Source: Oegoconia quadripuncta
Lineage: Eukaryota > Arthropoda > Insecta > Lepidoptera > Autostichidae
Direction: 5' to 3'
Assembly (NCBI GenBank): GCA_949316235.1
Contig: OX438742.1
Coordinates: 30,882,853 to 30,946,852, forward strand
DNA length: 64,000 nucleotides
Below are positions 1-11,903 of this stretch, piece after piece. Under the pieces are notes generated by a model. That model saw nothing but the letters and a program-made list of their open reading frames with translations. It was not told where the DNA came from and did no database searches. The translations under genes were made by a program, and so were the position numbers. Position 1 is the first letter of the stretch, and each line of letters begins with the position of its first letter.

Positions 1-589
1 TTCGTTGCGTGACCATAAATTATTCTTGCTCATGCGATCCAATTATTTATTGTATGAAGCTTGAAGATACAATTTGTTAAACAATACCTTTGGTAGAAAA
101 AGGTATCAGTAGGTACCTAAACTACTAAATATTACGGTCGCTTAGGTATTTGCTATACACTCCACATAGGGTCATTTCGCTGGTTTTCGTCCAGTTAGTG
201 GAGTTGCCAGATTTGTGACGTGAAAACAATATGTTCTATTAATCCAATGTGGTTGATATATATTTTTTATTATTGCTAATATACTCTATTTTAAGGTATA
301 ATAAACTAATCGCTAAATATCTGTACTATTTATTTTATAAAAAATATTTAAGCGAAAATTATGCTTTTTGCTAGTTTTCGTCCAAAAAAGTCAGTTAAGG
401 TCTAGGTGCAAACTATTTTTCGTCCACTTTGTAGAATGATTATAGTAGGAAAAATATAATAAAATAAATCTTCAGCACTTAGTTGTTTTTGGCTTTAATC
501 AACAAATAGGTACATGAAATATTAAATTGTTTTTACACAAAGTAAATGCTACTTGAGCCTTTTTCATAAAATAAAATACAAATTCGAAA
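1..589. other. Intergenic, nothing recognised
   Basis: AT-rich. The only pattern noticed is the ten-mer TTTTCGTCCA repeated three times on the plus strand at 184-193, 375-384 and 417-426. No coding sequence is supported. Confidence 0.4.
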
Positions 590-960
590 TACTATTTCCA
601 TATTAAGGTCTTCTGTCATAACTATAATGTTGTCGACAAATCGAAGGTGAGTGATATACTCACCATTGATGTTGATACCGAATCCTTGTCATTACAAGAG
701 TTTGAAGGCGTCTTCCAGCTCGGCAGTGAACAGTTTCGAAGAGATAACATATTATTATCTTTGCCTCACGCCTCTTTGCAGTGAAATCGCTCTCGCGCTC
801 TGATCCTGTACTCGAACATATACTTATTAGGTCTTTACCTATGAAATTGGAGATTTTTTCTTCGTTAATCATATGTGCCAACTCATGCGATTCTATAGCT
901 ATTTCCAAATTTGGTTTTATTTGGAAAATAGAATATATTTTCAAGGCTTCACATGAAATA
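590..960 (-). pseudogene. Non-LTR retrotransposon reverse transcriptase relic
   Basis: On the minus strand a frame with two double stops reads SLQRGVRQ, then SSKLFTAELEDAFKLL, then FGININGEYITHLRFVDN. This matches the palm region of non-LTR reverse transcriptases (RGVRQGD, SPKLF, INGEYITHLRFADD). The catalytic FADD is degenerate (FVDN) and several stops interrupt it, so it is dead. It is a fragment only; no ends or poly(A) tail were seen. Confidence 0.75.
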
Positions 961-965
961 TTTTT

Positions 966-2450
966 TAATGTCTGAGCTAAATCACATAATAAAAAAAACT
1001 TTTCTCAGCTCTTTTCATGAGCTTCCCATATTATTTCTTAGATTCGGTGAAACTTATATAAAGCGGTTACTTTTAAAAATTAACGCTACCTATATTAACG
1101 TAATTTTATCCGATGATACACACAAAGTTTAGCAAAATTTGGATTTGCCGTTCCCAAAAAAAAATCAAAAATGTTTGTATGGAGAAAACAGTCTTAATGA
1201 AATTCTTCATACAAAACGCCAATTTCATAGCAAAGGACCTAATATTATTGTGGCGTTCTAGTACAAACACTTCAACGTACTGATTTGGCACTATTAGTGA
1301 GACTGCAGCACCACCGACCGACAGTCTTTACCGAAACAAAGGCTTTCTCACAGCCTGCAAACGCTAAACATAGTAGAAAGTTGTATACCTTCGGCCTCCT
1401 GTGTAACCCTCGAAAACAGTGGGTAGGTAGTGTGGTAGGTAGACACAGCTCATAAGCGAGATGGGCCTATAGAGCCTTAATATGGTGTTATCGCCCTTTT
1501 TAAAAACAGTCCAGCGGTCAGCCCGCTATAGGCATTGCCGCTATCCAGCAATACGGCATTCAAAATTTTCTAAAAGACTAAATATCGATGTTCCAACCGC
1601 TTTCAGAGCTTGATATGATTCAGCGTCATTGTATGTCCGCAGTGCCATCGAGCAGTGCTCAGCCCGGAGGAGCTAATCGCATGGACAACGTCTTCAAACC
1701 TGTCATTTATCTAAACCGCCGAATCTCAGGTCCTCAGGCAATCATTGGGATTTGACAACTTTAGTTTGAAAATTTTCGGGATTGTGGATATGGGCGTGAG
1801 TGGGTCGGACGGATACTTCATTAAACGAGACATTTCGAGTTATATTAACATTCAAACCTTTACTTAAACTGCTACTACTTACTTTACTAAACTTAAAAGT
1901 TACCTCTATTAATATCTCAATTGTTCTCGGCCGGCGACGGAGGTCTCTATGCATTTCTTAAATTTTTTTGAAAACTTGATTTGCACAAATTTTCTTCTGC
2001 TTGCTCCGAGTCCGACTGAGTTATTTTATCTTGTTTTTTTATAACCGTAGTCGGGTTTTTATAATTTCTTTTGAAGTTTTTATTTCGGTATTTTTTTATA
2101 AGTATACTTAACCAGATTTTGAATATCTTTCGTCAAGGCCTATCATTTGATACCCATTGTCTTCTCGAATGTATAGGTACTATTTGCATGGATATTGAAT
2201 TTACCGCTTATTTTTCAGAACGTAGCTGAGCTTTACTAGTAGGTAATCAAATTTTTACAGGGGGTTCGCTATGATTTCACAAAATGTTACTGGATCGCGC
2301 TGCTGGAACGATGGTTGAAATATATGGATCACATGATGGCATTATGATTTCTGAGGATACCTGACTATTGAATTATTTAGTCTTTACATTTTTTTTGGGA
2401 AAGTACGAGTTAGGTAAAGGTCGTATGTATAATCGTAGTCGTGTTATTAT
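966..2450. other. Intergenic, no feature recognised
   Basis: No convincing gene or element. A short segment near 2018-2060 (ATAACCGTAGTCGG) resembles one near 29690-29725, which suggests a thinly dispersed repeat. Open frames here are short and carry no recognisable motif. Confidence 0.35.
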
Positions 2451-3481
2451 GGGTGTTTGGTAGGGACCTGTACATACGCCTAGGGTAGAAACTAGGGATG
2501 GTCTGCTACCTACCGCCGCCCATTATATTGACCTTGACCGCCAGGTTTTATTTTAATGATTTATTTTTTATTTTTAAGGAAAACTCCATTTTTTTTATTA
2601 AAACTACCTGTAGCTCAAAATCTATCCATAGTACAGGTCTGCTAATGGTCTTGTTTTAATCGTTAGAGTCTTAGTGTACTGTAAAAATTAATTTCGCACC
2701 AGAAAATTGTAGAGAGGAAACGTTATGGGTCCTGAAGTACGTAGTAGGGTAAAAAAATAATCTTAAGGGCAACTTTCTATGGGGTTTAAAAAAAAACTAA
2801 CACCTAAACAGTCCATACCCTTTCTAATGATATGCTATTAATTAATTTCCGTGGAGATGAAGAGGTGCCGAGCATGTTTACAGTTTAATGGTCACCAATT
2901 TGAACAAATTTTGTAATTAAATTAGTCATTAAACAAATTACGTTTTATTTGCTATCCTTTTACGATCGGACATTTAATTTTCATTAGTTGAAATTGTTGC
3001 TTAAAGTGCCTTAGTTGCGGAAATTAATTAATAACTTCGGAACTAAAAGTGATAATAACACTTTTAGCATATCATTAGAAAGGGTATGGGACTGGGGATG
3101 TTTTGAAAACATCAGAAGAACTCCAACCCTGTTAGTTTTTTTTTAAACCCCATAGAAAGTTGCCCTTAAAATTATTTTTTACCTTACTACGGTACTTCAG
3201 GCCCCATAACTTTTCTTCCCCACAATTTTCTGGTGTGAAATTAATTTTTACAGTACACTAAGACTCTAACGATTAAAACAAACCATTAGCAGACCTGTTC
3301 TATGGATATATTTTGAGCTACAGGTAGTCTTAATAAAAAAAACTGAGTTTTCCTTAAAAATAAAAAAAAAAATCATTAAAATAAAACCTGGCGGTCAAGG
3401 TCAATATAATGGGCGGGGGTAGGTAGCAGACCATCCCTAGTTTCTACCCTAGGCGTATCTACAGCTCCCTACCAAACATCC
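2451..3481. mobile_element. Foldback (long-TIR) element, about 1.03 kb
   Basis: Left arm 2451-2836 and right arm 3066-3481 are imperfect inverted copies, both starting with a GGGTGTTTGGTAGGGA-like end. The right arm is about 30 bp longer because of a small insertion that is itself palindromic (GATGTTTTGAAAACATC near 3098). A further inner inverted pair (TTAATTAATTTCCG and its complement) flanks the loop. A solitary copy of the same terminal sequence lies at 3543-3560. No coding capacity was seen. Superfamily is undetermined. Confidence 0.85.
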
Positions 3482-4250
3482 TGTATAGTGGGAACCTGCT
3501 CATATTAGTCTGGTTGACAATGAACGGGTAGACTTGAAGGCCTCCCTACCAAACACCCTGTATATTTTTTAGTTTGTTACAAAATCAAGTTATTGACCCA
3601 CTTCAAATGGCTTAAATGGTTTTCTATTAACCTGAAATTTTGCATACTTACATAAGTCGGATGACAATAAATGTCATTGAACTGGTGTCATAATGGAGCC
3701 GGTGGTCATAAGAACTGTTAAAATAAGTAATGCAAACCCATCTAGTTTCGAGTCATTTGATTTGTCTTGACAAGTAGTTGATCGAAGATGGTGTCCATGA
3801 TCTTATGATGGAGCCGAAAGGTGGCCACCATAGACGAATATCATGTCGATGTGCTTACATCGAGTTTGGGCTTCGTTTTTATTAACCCCCGATGAAAAAA
3901 GAATGAGTGTTATCATTTACGGCCTTGTATGCTCAGTATTTTTCCTGATATATCTCAGTAATGCGTGGTCCCATTTTGAGGAGACAGGTTGTTTGAGGAG
4001 ACATGTTTGATGAAAATCGGTTAAGGCATTTTGGAGATATTTAGATTTGAGCAGTTTTACGGTGCATTTGGATGATATCAGGCTTTCGGGGGTATTAATT
4101 TTTTTTTCTGGGAAGGTTCTTTTCGTTTTGTTAAAGTTGATTTAGTTTATCTGTGGATAATACCTAATCTTTGTTTTGAGTTTGATGAAATAGCAACATG
4201 TCACGGAAACAATAATTGACTCACGGTTGCCCCTCGGGTAACATGGCAAA
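3482..4250. repeat. Dispersed repeat copy plus solo TIR end
   Basis: 3543-3560 repeats the terminal sequence of the adjacent foldback element. 3881-4130 resembles 57049-57300 (shared phrases such as CTCANTAATGCGTGGTCC and the gatatttag/gatgatatca blocks in the same order), so both are copies of one decayed interspersed element. The rest is unrecognised. Confidence 0.55.
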
Positions 4251-4289
4251 ATGTATAAATCCGTAATAAGATCTGTCGTGATAGTAACC

Positions 4290-4345
4290 TTAGGTACACG
4301 TCCCCACTGTTGGGGCACAGCCTCCTCTTACTGGGAGGGTAGCGC
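4290..4345 (-). repeat. 3' tail fragment of the 5S-derived SINE family
   Basis: ACACGTCCCCACTGTTGGGG followed by CACAGCCTCCTCT matches the tail of the SINE at 48470-48800 in the same orientation (ACATGTCCCCGCTGTTGGGG). Only the tail is present here. Confidence 0.6.
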
Positions 4346-4350
4346 TTATA

Positions 4351-6256
4351 TTAAAACGCAATGGGCAGGGTGGAAAGCACTTGCGGGGGACATGGAGGGA
4401 ATTAAAAGTAAGAAAAATTTTACATCATTCATTCATATACAGATAGTCATTCATCGGTAATGATGAAATCCTACCATACTTGACATTATCTGAGTTTGTA
4501 TATTTGTTGCACGCTATAATGCTAAACAGATTGCATGTGGATTAGTATAAGGGCTGTATACTTTGTACCACACTAATCGCATGCAGGCGAAGCTATTCAC
4601 TGTTGTGTATACATAGATTCTACGGGATATGAATAAAAAGAGAAGAGGGAATTTGGCTACCATCAATATTTAAACTATTACTCCATGCCCCGATCGATCG
4701 AATGAAATAAAAAATGCGATACTTAGTTTAAAAAAGGCTTCTCTGAAGTTCGAAAATTTATTGTTATACAGTTTGGCCTATCAACATAGATAAAATGTAC
4801 ACGTTGTTCAAATAATTAATATAGTTATAATAAAAATAGTGCAGTTCCACAAAAATCACAAAGACCAAAATTGAGATTACAGATATTACGTAATATTTAA
4901 AGACAAGTAAAAAAATATTCTTAGTAATACAGCAAATCAGGTGATGTAAAAATAAAATAAGTATATTCTACTTATTTTATTTTTACAGTAGGTATGTATA
5001 ACGTAACATTATTATTACACATTTTTGGATTAAATGGTCTTATTATAATCTACAGTATTAACTATTAAAGCTAAACTTTAACACACGCTAAAACATAAAT
5101 TAATAACTATTTACAAAATATTACAATTCGTAAAAAATACGTTGCCCATGTGTATATAAGAACAAAATATATTTCTACAATATATGTAAGATAACCTTAC
5201 TATGTATATAAACATTTTACGCGTACTTTTATTGTAAAAAATTAAAACCATTTATTATTAGGTTCAGGGACTTATGTACTTTAAACATTTTAAAAACAGA
5301 AATATGCTATGTATGATGGATGACATGGCACAAAAAAGAAACAAAAACATGTAAATCGTGATATAACCGCCTCATGATAATCAAACTGATTGATGATTAG
5401 ATTATGGCTGGTATGCTTGTCTAGTAGGTAGACATACTTAAAATAAAAAATTAAATCAATGCATTTGTTGACAAATAATTTTGAAATGACTTTGGATGTT
5501 ATAATCTTCAGAAAATGCATGGTATCAAATCAAGTAGGTACCTACAAAAGCGTGCAATAGCGGACTCAGATGCTTGCTGAGTCGCAGAGACGTTTTGGTG
5601 ATATGCGCATACGCAAATTGACAGACGGCGTGGTAGTATACCATCTATCACATCCGTGTCAGTAAGAGGTTCACACAAATAGGACTTAAAGCTTAAGGTT
5701 TTGACGTTTAAACTATCGAGTCTTACCATTTTGGGTATAATGAGATTGAATCACATAGATTTAGAGACTAAACCAAACGTCGTTGAATCACACCAAAGAG
5801 ATACGTTTTTTGACCATCGAAGACAACATTATTGGAGTAAAGAAAATACCTATTCTTAAAAAAAATAAACAACTAAAGCCAGGCCAACCTATGAAGGGAT
5901 TTTGGACACTGTCCTTGTATTCAGTTTTTATAAATACAATCAAGTTTCCGTAGATTGTTTAATAAGCTGTAGTCAGCTGCAATAAATAAGGTGTAGTCAG
6001 GGAAATATGCTGAGGTTCTGATAATAGACAAAGACGGCATCCTAATTCAAATCATAGTGGGCTCACCATAACTTGGTAGCGAGGCTATATACATCCTTTA
6101 ATTATATTCGACCACAATAAAGTCTGCGATCCATTGCGTCATTTCATTGAAATTTGTTAAACGCGCGTATTACTGTCGTCGACAGCAAAGGTTCGCAGGT
6201 GACAGTGGTGATGCAGTAATAATATCAGTTTCTTTTATCCTGAATCCTGTCAGTTC
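4351..6256 (-). other. 3' UTR / downstream flank of the smash-like gene
   Basis: AT-rich sequence after the stop codon with no recognised repeat apart from a perfect hairpin at 4946-4986. Possible minus-strand poly(A) signals are ATTAAA at 6097-6102 and AATAAA at 5251-5256 and 5228-5233. Which one is used cannot be decided from sequence. Short open frames here are not convincing genes. Confidence 0.4.
4946..4986. repeat. Perfect 18-bp hairpin, 5-nt loop
   Basis: The left arm GTAAAAATAAAATAAGTA (4946-4963) is exactly the reverse complement of 4969-4986, separated by TATTC. It lies downstream of the gene's stop codon. Confidence 0.9.
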
Positions 6257-6444
6257 TTAAACGCAAGAGTATTTTCTGCCGTCGTCACCCGAGTAGCACT
6301 GATGGCAGTGCAGCCTGTTTCCTCGCACGCGGACGTCGGCTCCAGCCCGCCCGTCGCCTAATCGCGTGCCACACACGGCACAGGTGAAACACCAAACATG
6401 ATAACAGAGAGACAGAGACTCTATTATCATGGCAGCTCCACGAC
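6257..6444 (-). CDS. smash: smash-like exon 14, rest of C-terminal LIM domain and stop
   Basis: Starts with GT completing Gly1428 after acceptor TTGCCAG. It then reads RGAAMIIESLSLCYH and ends HCHQCYSGDDGRKYSCV before TAA at 6257-6259. With exon 13 it supplies a complete double zinc finger: C1420, C1423, H1443 and C1446 in the first, and C1449, C1452, C1474 and C1477 in the second, with spacings of a canonical LIM domain. GRGAAMIIESL and ADVRVR are typical of the LMO7/LIMCH1/Smash LIM rather than of other LIM classes. The domain is nearly at the extreme C terminus, as in the family. Confidence 0.95.
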
Positions 6445-6736
6445 CTGGCAACAAAGACGTAAACTTTAATTTCGGATTAATTTTAAGCTAAAGTATGGTA
6501 AATAAACCGAAAGCTCCATCGTTTAAAGACATTGTTGAAAGTTAACTGCTGTTAATAACTCTACGATGTTTTTCTCCTCTTTTCTTACATGATAGTTGCA
6601 GCTCCCGTGGCTCTTATGTAGGTAATTACAACGACAGTAAAATTCCGCATTCAAAGAAAAGTGAAGGTTTCGTCGTCCTGATTAACAAATCTCATATGCT
6701 TCGTATTTTAGTACTAAGTACTAATGAATCATTTAC

Positions 6737-6867
6737 CGAGTTCCTCCCCGCAGTGTGAGCATTTCCTTCTTCCACTGACACTCAATAGTTTCTCCTCTCT
6801 GGGGGGCTCGGGTCGCGGGATTTCGGTTCGAAGTGGACGCTTGTACTCTTGCGGCAAGTGTTGTTGA
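6737..6867 (-). CDS. smash: smash-like exon 13 (first LIM zinc ligands)
   Basis: One leading base, 43 codons and one trailing base (residues 1385-1427 plus part of Gly1428). A Pro/Arg/Glu-rich lead (LPQEYKRPLRTEIPRPEPPR) is followed by GRRKCSHCGEELG, giving LIM ligands Cys1420 and Cys1423. The donor is CTCG|GTAAAT. The intron splits the LIM domain after the first CxxC. Confidence 0.92.
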
Positions 6868-6942
6868 CTGGAAAGTAATGAAATTTATGAATATATACGT
6901 CTATCTTAAGACACTATGAAGTTATGATAATGATTAATGTAC

Positions 6943-7061
6943 CTGGTGCTCAACGAATGCATGTTATGTAACGTTGACGGCGCCATGTCCTGGTGGTATG
7001 AATGTCTCTGTGTTGCCCGCATTTTGTTTCTTTGTTCCTCTATCCTACGTTGTTCTGCTTC
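6943..7061 (-). CDS. smash: smash-like exon 12 (EAEQRRIEEQ helix)
   Basis: Phase 0 in, phase 2 out (ACC AG|GTACAT), 39 codons plus two bases (1345-1383 and part of 1384); acceptor GGTTTTCAG. It begins EAEQRRIEEQRNKMRATQRH, a charged helix completing the conserved WLIQEAE block. It then turns polar (HSYHQDMAPSTLHNMHSLST). The AG exit plus T from exon 13 restores Ser. Confidence 0.88.
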
Positions 7062-7144
7062 CTGAAAACCATAATAGCTTTAAAGATAAAATGTTATATT
7101 CTCCTAAGACATGACGATAATCTGAGGATGTGGTTGCATTTTTT

Positions 7145-7190
7145 ATATATCATCATCCCCAGCGTATCACAGCGCAGTCCACTACTGAAC
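7145..7190 (-). repeat. Short non-LTR 3' tail-like fragment in intron
   Basis: On the minus strand a TTCAGTAGTGGACTG-like phrase followed by GATGATG resembles the frequent lepidopteran non-LTR ORF2 end (…QQWTS…) seen also at 31680, 46120 and 62230. Too short for certainty. Confidence 0.4.
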
Positions 7191-7492
7191 ATAAGCGCAA
7201 GAGAGTTACACAATTTGCTTCGCCTTGAGAGTTTCAATGATCGCCATTGGCGATCACAGTTTTTAATTGATTGTCCGTACTCGGGTAGTGTTATTCCTCT
7301 ATGTCCGTACCAATGAGCTGCTGCACTATTGTTATGATTTTGCGGCACCTCACAGTACCGTTGGTAACGGCCACTTTCGATAGTCAAAATTGAATGACAA
7401 TAAAGAGCTTAATACTATAGAGTGCTGCTGTTACCCATAACCGGAATCAAGTATATTTATTTTTAAAGAATATTACAGTCTCATTAAAATAC

Positions 7493-7600
7493 CTGTATAA
7501 GCCAATGTTGGTTATAGTTGTAATTTGCCGGTTTGCGGTTGCGTGTCTGCATCCAGTCCGCGTTAGATATCAATTTAGGAGTAGGAGCCGCGCTCAAAGC
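7493..7600 (-). CDS. smash: smash-like exon 11 (NYNQHWLIQ conserved block)
   Basis: Phase 0 to phase 0, 36 codons (1309-1344); acceptor AATTCCAG, donor CAG|GTATTT. It reads ALSAAPTPKLISNADWMQTR and ends NYNYNQHWLIQ. Joined to exon 12 it makes WLIQEAEQRRIEEQ, closely matching the WLIQEAE-type segment that precedes the LIM domain in LMO7/LIMCH1/Smash proteins. This is strong evidence for the family. Confidence 0.88.
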
Positions 7601-7729
7601 CTGGAATTAATATACATTGTTGTAGAATCTTTGTAGCTGATAACTAAGTATTTTTTAATATTTATTTTTAGTCAACATGAGAATTTTCAAACCAAAAAAA
7701 ATAACAAAATATTTTGTAACAACCTCTAC

Positions 7730-7865
7730 CTGCAACGTGTGTCTAGTCATTGGCAGATACTGTCCATTGCTTGCGTTCTGCATAGGCTGAACTGGCTTTT
7801 GTCGTAGTTGAACACCGGCACGATCTACATTTACATATTCTACAGCAGAGGGCACCCGGCTGCTT
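7730..7865 (-). CDS. smash: smash-like exon 10
   Basis: One leading base completes Arg1263, then 45 codons (1264-1308), exiting in phase 0 (CAG|GTAGAG); acceptor ATATTTCAG. It begins SSRVPSAVEYVNVDRAGVQL and ends LPMTRHTLQ. It is polar and probably disordered. It links the proline-rich exon to the conserved C-terminal block. The phase fits both neighbours exactly. Confidence 0.82.
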
Positions 7866-8028
7866 CTGAAATATGTATTAAACAATAAATTATTATCTCA
7901 GGTACTAATTATTGCCTATATGCAATATAAAAGCTAAATATGGTATTCACATTAGTAATATAAAAATTAAATATTTAGAGAAGATTTATGAAATAATTTA
8001 AATATTTTCGTTTATTATAAAGTATCAC

Positions 8029-8507
8029 CTCATTGTGATCTCCCTTTCTATTGATTCTCTGCTCCTTGGCTTAGGGGGCAGCACAGGTTGAGGAGGTCGC
8101 GCTTTATTGGGTGCCATTTGTCTTCTTGCGTCGCTAGTTTTTCCTCTATCTTCATAAAGAACCTTCCGACTTTCCTCCACTCCGAAATGCCGTTGGATAT
8201 GTTCCTCCGATACAAAAGGTTTTCTTTTCATATTTTCATCAAAAACAGGTCTTTCTGGAATTGCAGGCGCGGCAGGTGCATAGTGTTCGTTAATCAGTAA
8301 ATTTGGCATAGAGTGTCTGTAATTTTGGTTAGGTACTTGACTGGGTCGGCTTTGTAGAGGAGGCTTTTCAGGGATAGTAGGCACATGTGATATATCTTGT
8401 ACTGATTTCTGAATGATTCTTGTTTGATCTCTCAATAAATTTTCTCTTTGCCGTCTGAGCTCTTCTTGTTCTAATTGCAGCAATTCTCTTTCGAAACGTA
8501 GAACTTC
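8029..8507 (-). CDS. smash: smash-like exon 9 (coiled coil then proline-rich)
   Basis: Phase 0 in, phase 2 out (ATG AG|GTGATA), 159 codons plus two bases (residues 1104-1262 and part of 1263). It opens with a strong helical, coiled-coil-like run (EVLRFERELLQLEQEEL, then RRQRENLLRDQ). It then becomes proline-rich (PTIPEKPPLQSRPSQVP, APAAPAIPERP and PPQPVLPPKPRSRES), with several PxxP motifs that could bind SH3 domains. This fits a scaffold; in flies, Smallish is reported to interact with a Src kinase, but partner binding here is inference only. Confidence 0.85.
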
Positions 8508-9240
8508 CTATATCAGGGAATATGGCCAAGTTACAAATTAGCGTGTTGATATTCTTTGTATTATTGTTAGTAAATAGTTGAAAAACAAAATTGGTTAAAG
8601 TAGTTTTAGTGTAAGGCTTAAGCTAGCGTGCATTAATTTGTAATTATCTTTGAAATAGAAAGTGATGGATGATTGTATTGTGTAAGTACCTACTTTTTCG
8701 GTTTACATATTATGCATATTTTACTTTCTAAACAGATTTTTTATTACTTAGTCTGTTTGGAATATAGATAAAGTACTGGTTTATTACATACCCGCAATAA
8801 ATGTAGTCTAACTACGTCAATTCATGGCGGCTTTGTTGGGTGAAACAGATCGACCCACATTACCGAAAAAGATTCATGGCAAACACACTGATATCTGAGA
8901 AAATAATCGGCATCCCATACAAACTCGTCCAAATGAAACAAATGATCGCTGGCATGTCACAAGGACGTTGAGTTGAGGGGGTACAAATGAAAAGACTTGC
9001 ACCAACCGACCAGTTGTTTACTACCTTCATTTTCAATGAGTTGAATTATTTTTTCAGAATTCATTATGAATGCAAGGGTAAAAGTAGTTCTGATGTTGCT
9101 CTCGGCACTGCCGATTTTATTTTCCCAACACCTGTATAATATAACCTCAGAATACCCAACACTATGTGTCATACGAAAGGAATAATACAAATATGTAAAC
9201 CGAAATCATGAATGATAGTAAGTATTAATGTGTCAGTCAC

Positions 9241-9297
9241 CTTGGTATGAGCATCGTCAAATTGCCCGTCAGGCCAATCCTCGTTAGTGCGACACGC
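9241..9297 (-). CDS. smash: Probable smash-like exon 8 (19-codon cassette)
   Basis: A 57-nt, phase 0 to phase 0 exon reading ACRTNEDWPDGQFDDAHTK, bounded by acceptor ACTTTGCAG and donor AAG|GTGACT. Because it is a multiple of three in phase 0 it could be an optional cassette: exon 7 also joins exon 9 directly in frame. The support is splice-site quality, coding-like composition and frame; no homology was recognised for so short a peptide. Confidence 0.6.
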
Positions 9298-11732
9298 CTG
9301 CAAAGTTACACGACGGCGGCCAATTTGTTATTTACACACACGATAAAATTACGAATGATTATTTTAAAGAATCCACAATATTCTTGAAATTGAATTTTAA
9401 AATAAATTTTCGGTTTCTAGTGTCACGACATAATAATATGTAGGTATATATACACAAGTCGACTAAGCCAGATAATACTCGTACAGCTTTTGTCTATGTA
9501 TGAAGCGCAAATGCAAATATATCAATAATCACTATCACTTCACCCACCACAGACAAAAAGTAGAAAAGTCGATGTCGAGGTCCATTTCGAGCAGCGGACT
9601 AAAGATTGAATAAAACAAGTGCTCTAGAATATTGTGGTTTCATTTTGTAAAAATTATTACTATAAGTACACTCTGGTCATTAACAAACTGGAAACGTTTA
9701 CAATTTCACAATCACTTTGTGATGAGAGTATAAATGGTTTTATAGAAGTAATACACAATATAAATATTGAATTAGGTAGGTATCTATGTTGATTTGCAAC
9801 ATCGTCGATTTACAAAATACCTACTTAAAGGTGCTTCAACATGCAAGTGCATAAGAATTCTACAAAAGGTGCAATAAAGTGCAAAAATAAAAAGCCCAAA
9901 TTATATTTATGTAAATAATATTTATTTTGTGAAGATATAGGTAGGTATTACATAAATAAATATCGAAACTAAACAAAACTAAATGTTCTTTTTACCTTTT
10001 CAGAACAATTAAGCAAGTTAATAAGAGGTACGCGTATGAACGCAATTAAAAATGCATATGATGAAAAGCATTATAAAGCAGTATTGTGTTAATTGCAGCA
10101 GCAACTTGAGAATGTTTCCATACCACTAGAATCGCGCCGCAAAATAAATTAGGTATATTTATTTCATAAATAATAAGAACTAAGTGGAACTGTAGCCTCA
10201 GTCTAAAGATAACTAGCGTTGCATAGCGTGATACTGGGTCAAACCTGCGATGCGATACATTTTCTATAATTACACCAAAGACAGTTCAAAAACTGATTTG
10301 TACGTTTCTAAACATAAATGGAAGAAGTAAAGGACAACTTATCTTCTTTGATCACATACGAAGACAACTTACAGTTTAGAAATCATCTGAATCCGTACGC
10401 GGCATGAATAATTACAATTGTCTACATACTTAAATCATAACAGATTAATTACAAGTTCTGATAGCAGTTACAGTAGGTTACTATTCAAATTAACCTCTAA
10501 CCCCTACTGAAAATACCCTTTTACACAAGTGACCAGTACGTAGGTATGTCGATTCTTCGCCGCGACTACTAAATTACCGGAGGCTTTGTACTTCAAAATA
10601 ATTATGTCTTGTCTTATCCATCTCACTATTATCATCATTTTGGTTTGTTGTAGAACATTTTTAATTGTCTGTCTTGCTAGTTACCACTATCTTGTGTAAG
10701 TCTATCACCAAGCAGCAACTTAGTAGCATTGCATGCCGGTCCTCTTTCTCGTTATGCAAGGCAACAACGTCATTCGTCTGGCTCTTACCACCGTCAATAC
10801 GGCGGCTATCCTTGAGCCAAATGAAATCGTTGGCGACGATGGTAAGATACCAAACGACATGACCATAGTTCCGTAAGCGCATGACAGAACTTTGGTATGC
10901 GACGCCACCTACGTGGAAACAGTAACTCTGTCCCACCTCCAATGACTTCCCAGCTGTGCTACCATGGACAGTAAATTAGCCAAGTTTATAATTTTCAGTA
11001 ATTAGGCATCTGTCGTTTGTGGATATAAGAAAGACATTACTAGGTAATATTAACGTAACGCAGGCTTGTTAGGCTATGTAACGTGTAGCTATGAATTACA
11101 TTTGCATATTATCCATCTCTTATAGTATAAAATATAATGTATTAACTGATAGGAGTGGAGACTTTGGGATATCGTAGCACTCAAGAAAAGTGTAATTTTA
11201 TAATTGACAGCACTCTAGCACAATTTTTATAAATCTAACATGACCATACAACAGTAATTCATAATAATTACTATCAACGTCGAAGTTTAATAATTTTAAT
11301 ATGAACATAAACTACGAGATCTACAAAAGTTAAAGACGAATTAAAGGGAAAAATTGTTTCCTACTAGATTACATAACCCAATAATAAGTAAATATACATA
11401 CGAGCATACCTAGCTTGTTAAAATAGCATTTCACTGATTTTGAAATGAAGGCAAGGTTTACAAAATAATAATAATAGCTGGGTCATGCAAATTATCTTAA
11501 GAGTTAATAATAATACGGTTTCCACAGTATAAATAGAATATTGAATTCTCAGTTATATGACTGGGGCGAAATATAACAGATAAATATGTCTGATAATATT
11601 TTCAACATTATTTAGAATAACAGAAGAACTTGTTCTAATAGAAACCACTCTACTTGAAAAATTATATTACTTAAATAGAAGTCACGCCCAGGATATCTAC
11701 ATATACCTATATGTTTATTCGGTAGATGTTAC
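9298..11732. other. Intron, mostly unrecognised
   Basis: AT-rich intron of the smash-like gene. A 280-bp GC-richer patch at 10661-10942 is open on the minus strand (starting MEVGQSYCFHVGGVAYQS). I recognise no family, and it lacks splice logic with the host frame; it may be part of a repeat. Confidence 0.4.
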
Positions 11733-11903
11733 CTGTTGTTGTTGCAGTTTTTTATCCAAAGTATCTATTTTGCTTTCATCTAATTGTAAAGTCACTTCAG
11801 TTAAATCAGATAACTTTGAGGTTAAATCAGAATTGAAAATATTATCTTTTTGTTTGCTGCACGCTTCTTCTTCATCGGATGTTACTGTTACATGAGTGTA
11901 AGG
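11733..11903 (-). CDS. smash: smash-like exon 7 (acidic linker ending in poly-Gln)
   Basis: Phase 0 to phase 0, 57 codons (residues 1028-1084); acceptor AATTTCAG, donor CAG|GTAACA. It begins PYTHVTVTSDEEEACSKQKD, continues with alternating Leu/Asp/Lys residues (KLSDLTEVTLQLDESKID), and ends DKKLQQQQ. The heptad-like spacing of Leu/Ile suggests a short coiled coil that may continue into exons 8 and 9. No domain is recognised. Confidence 0.78.

Noticed and set aside
10661..10942. 93-codon minus-strand frame in an intron of the host gene
   Set aside because: GC-richer than its surroundings but no family recognised and no in-frame splicing to neighbours; may be a repeat fragment.
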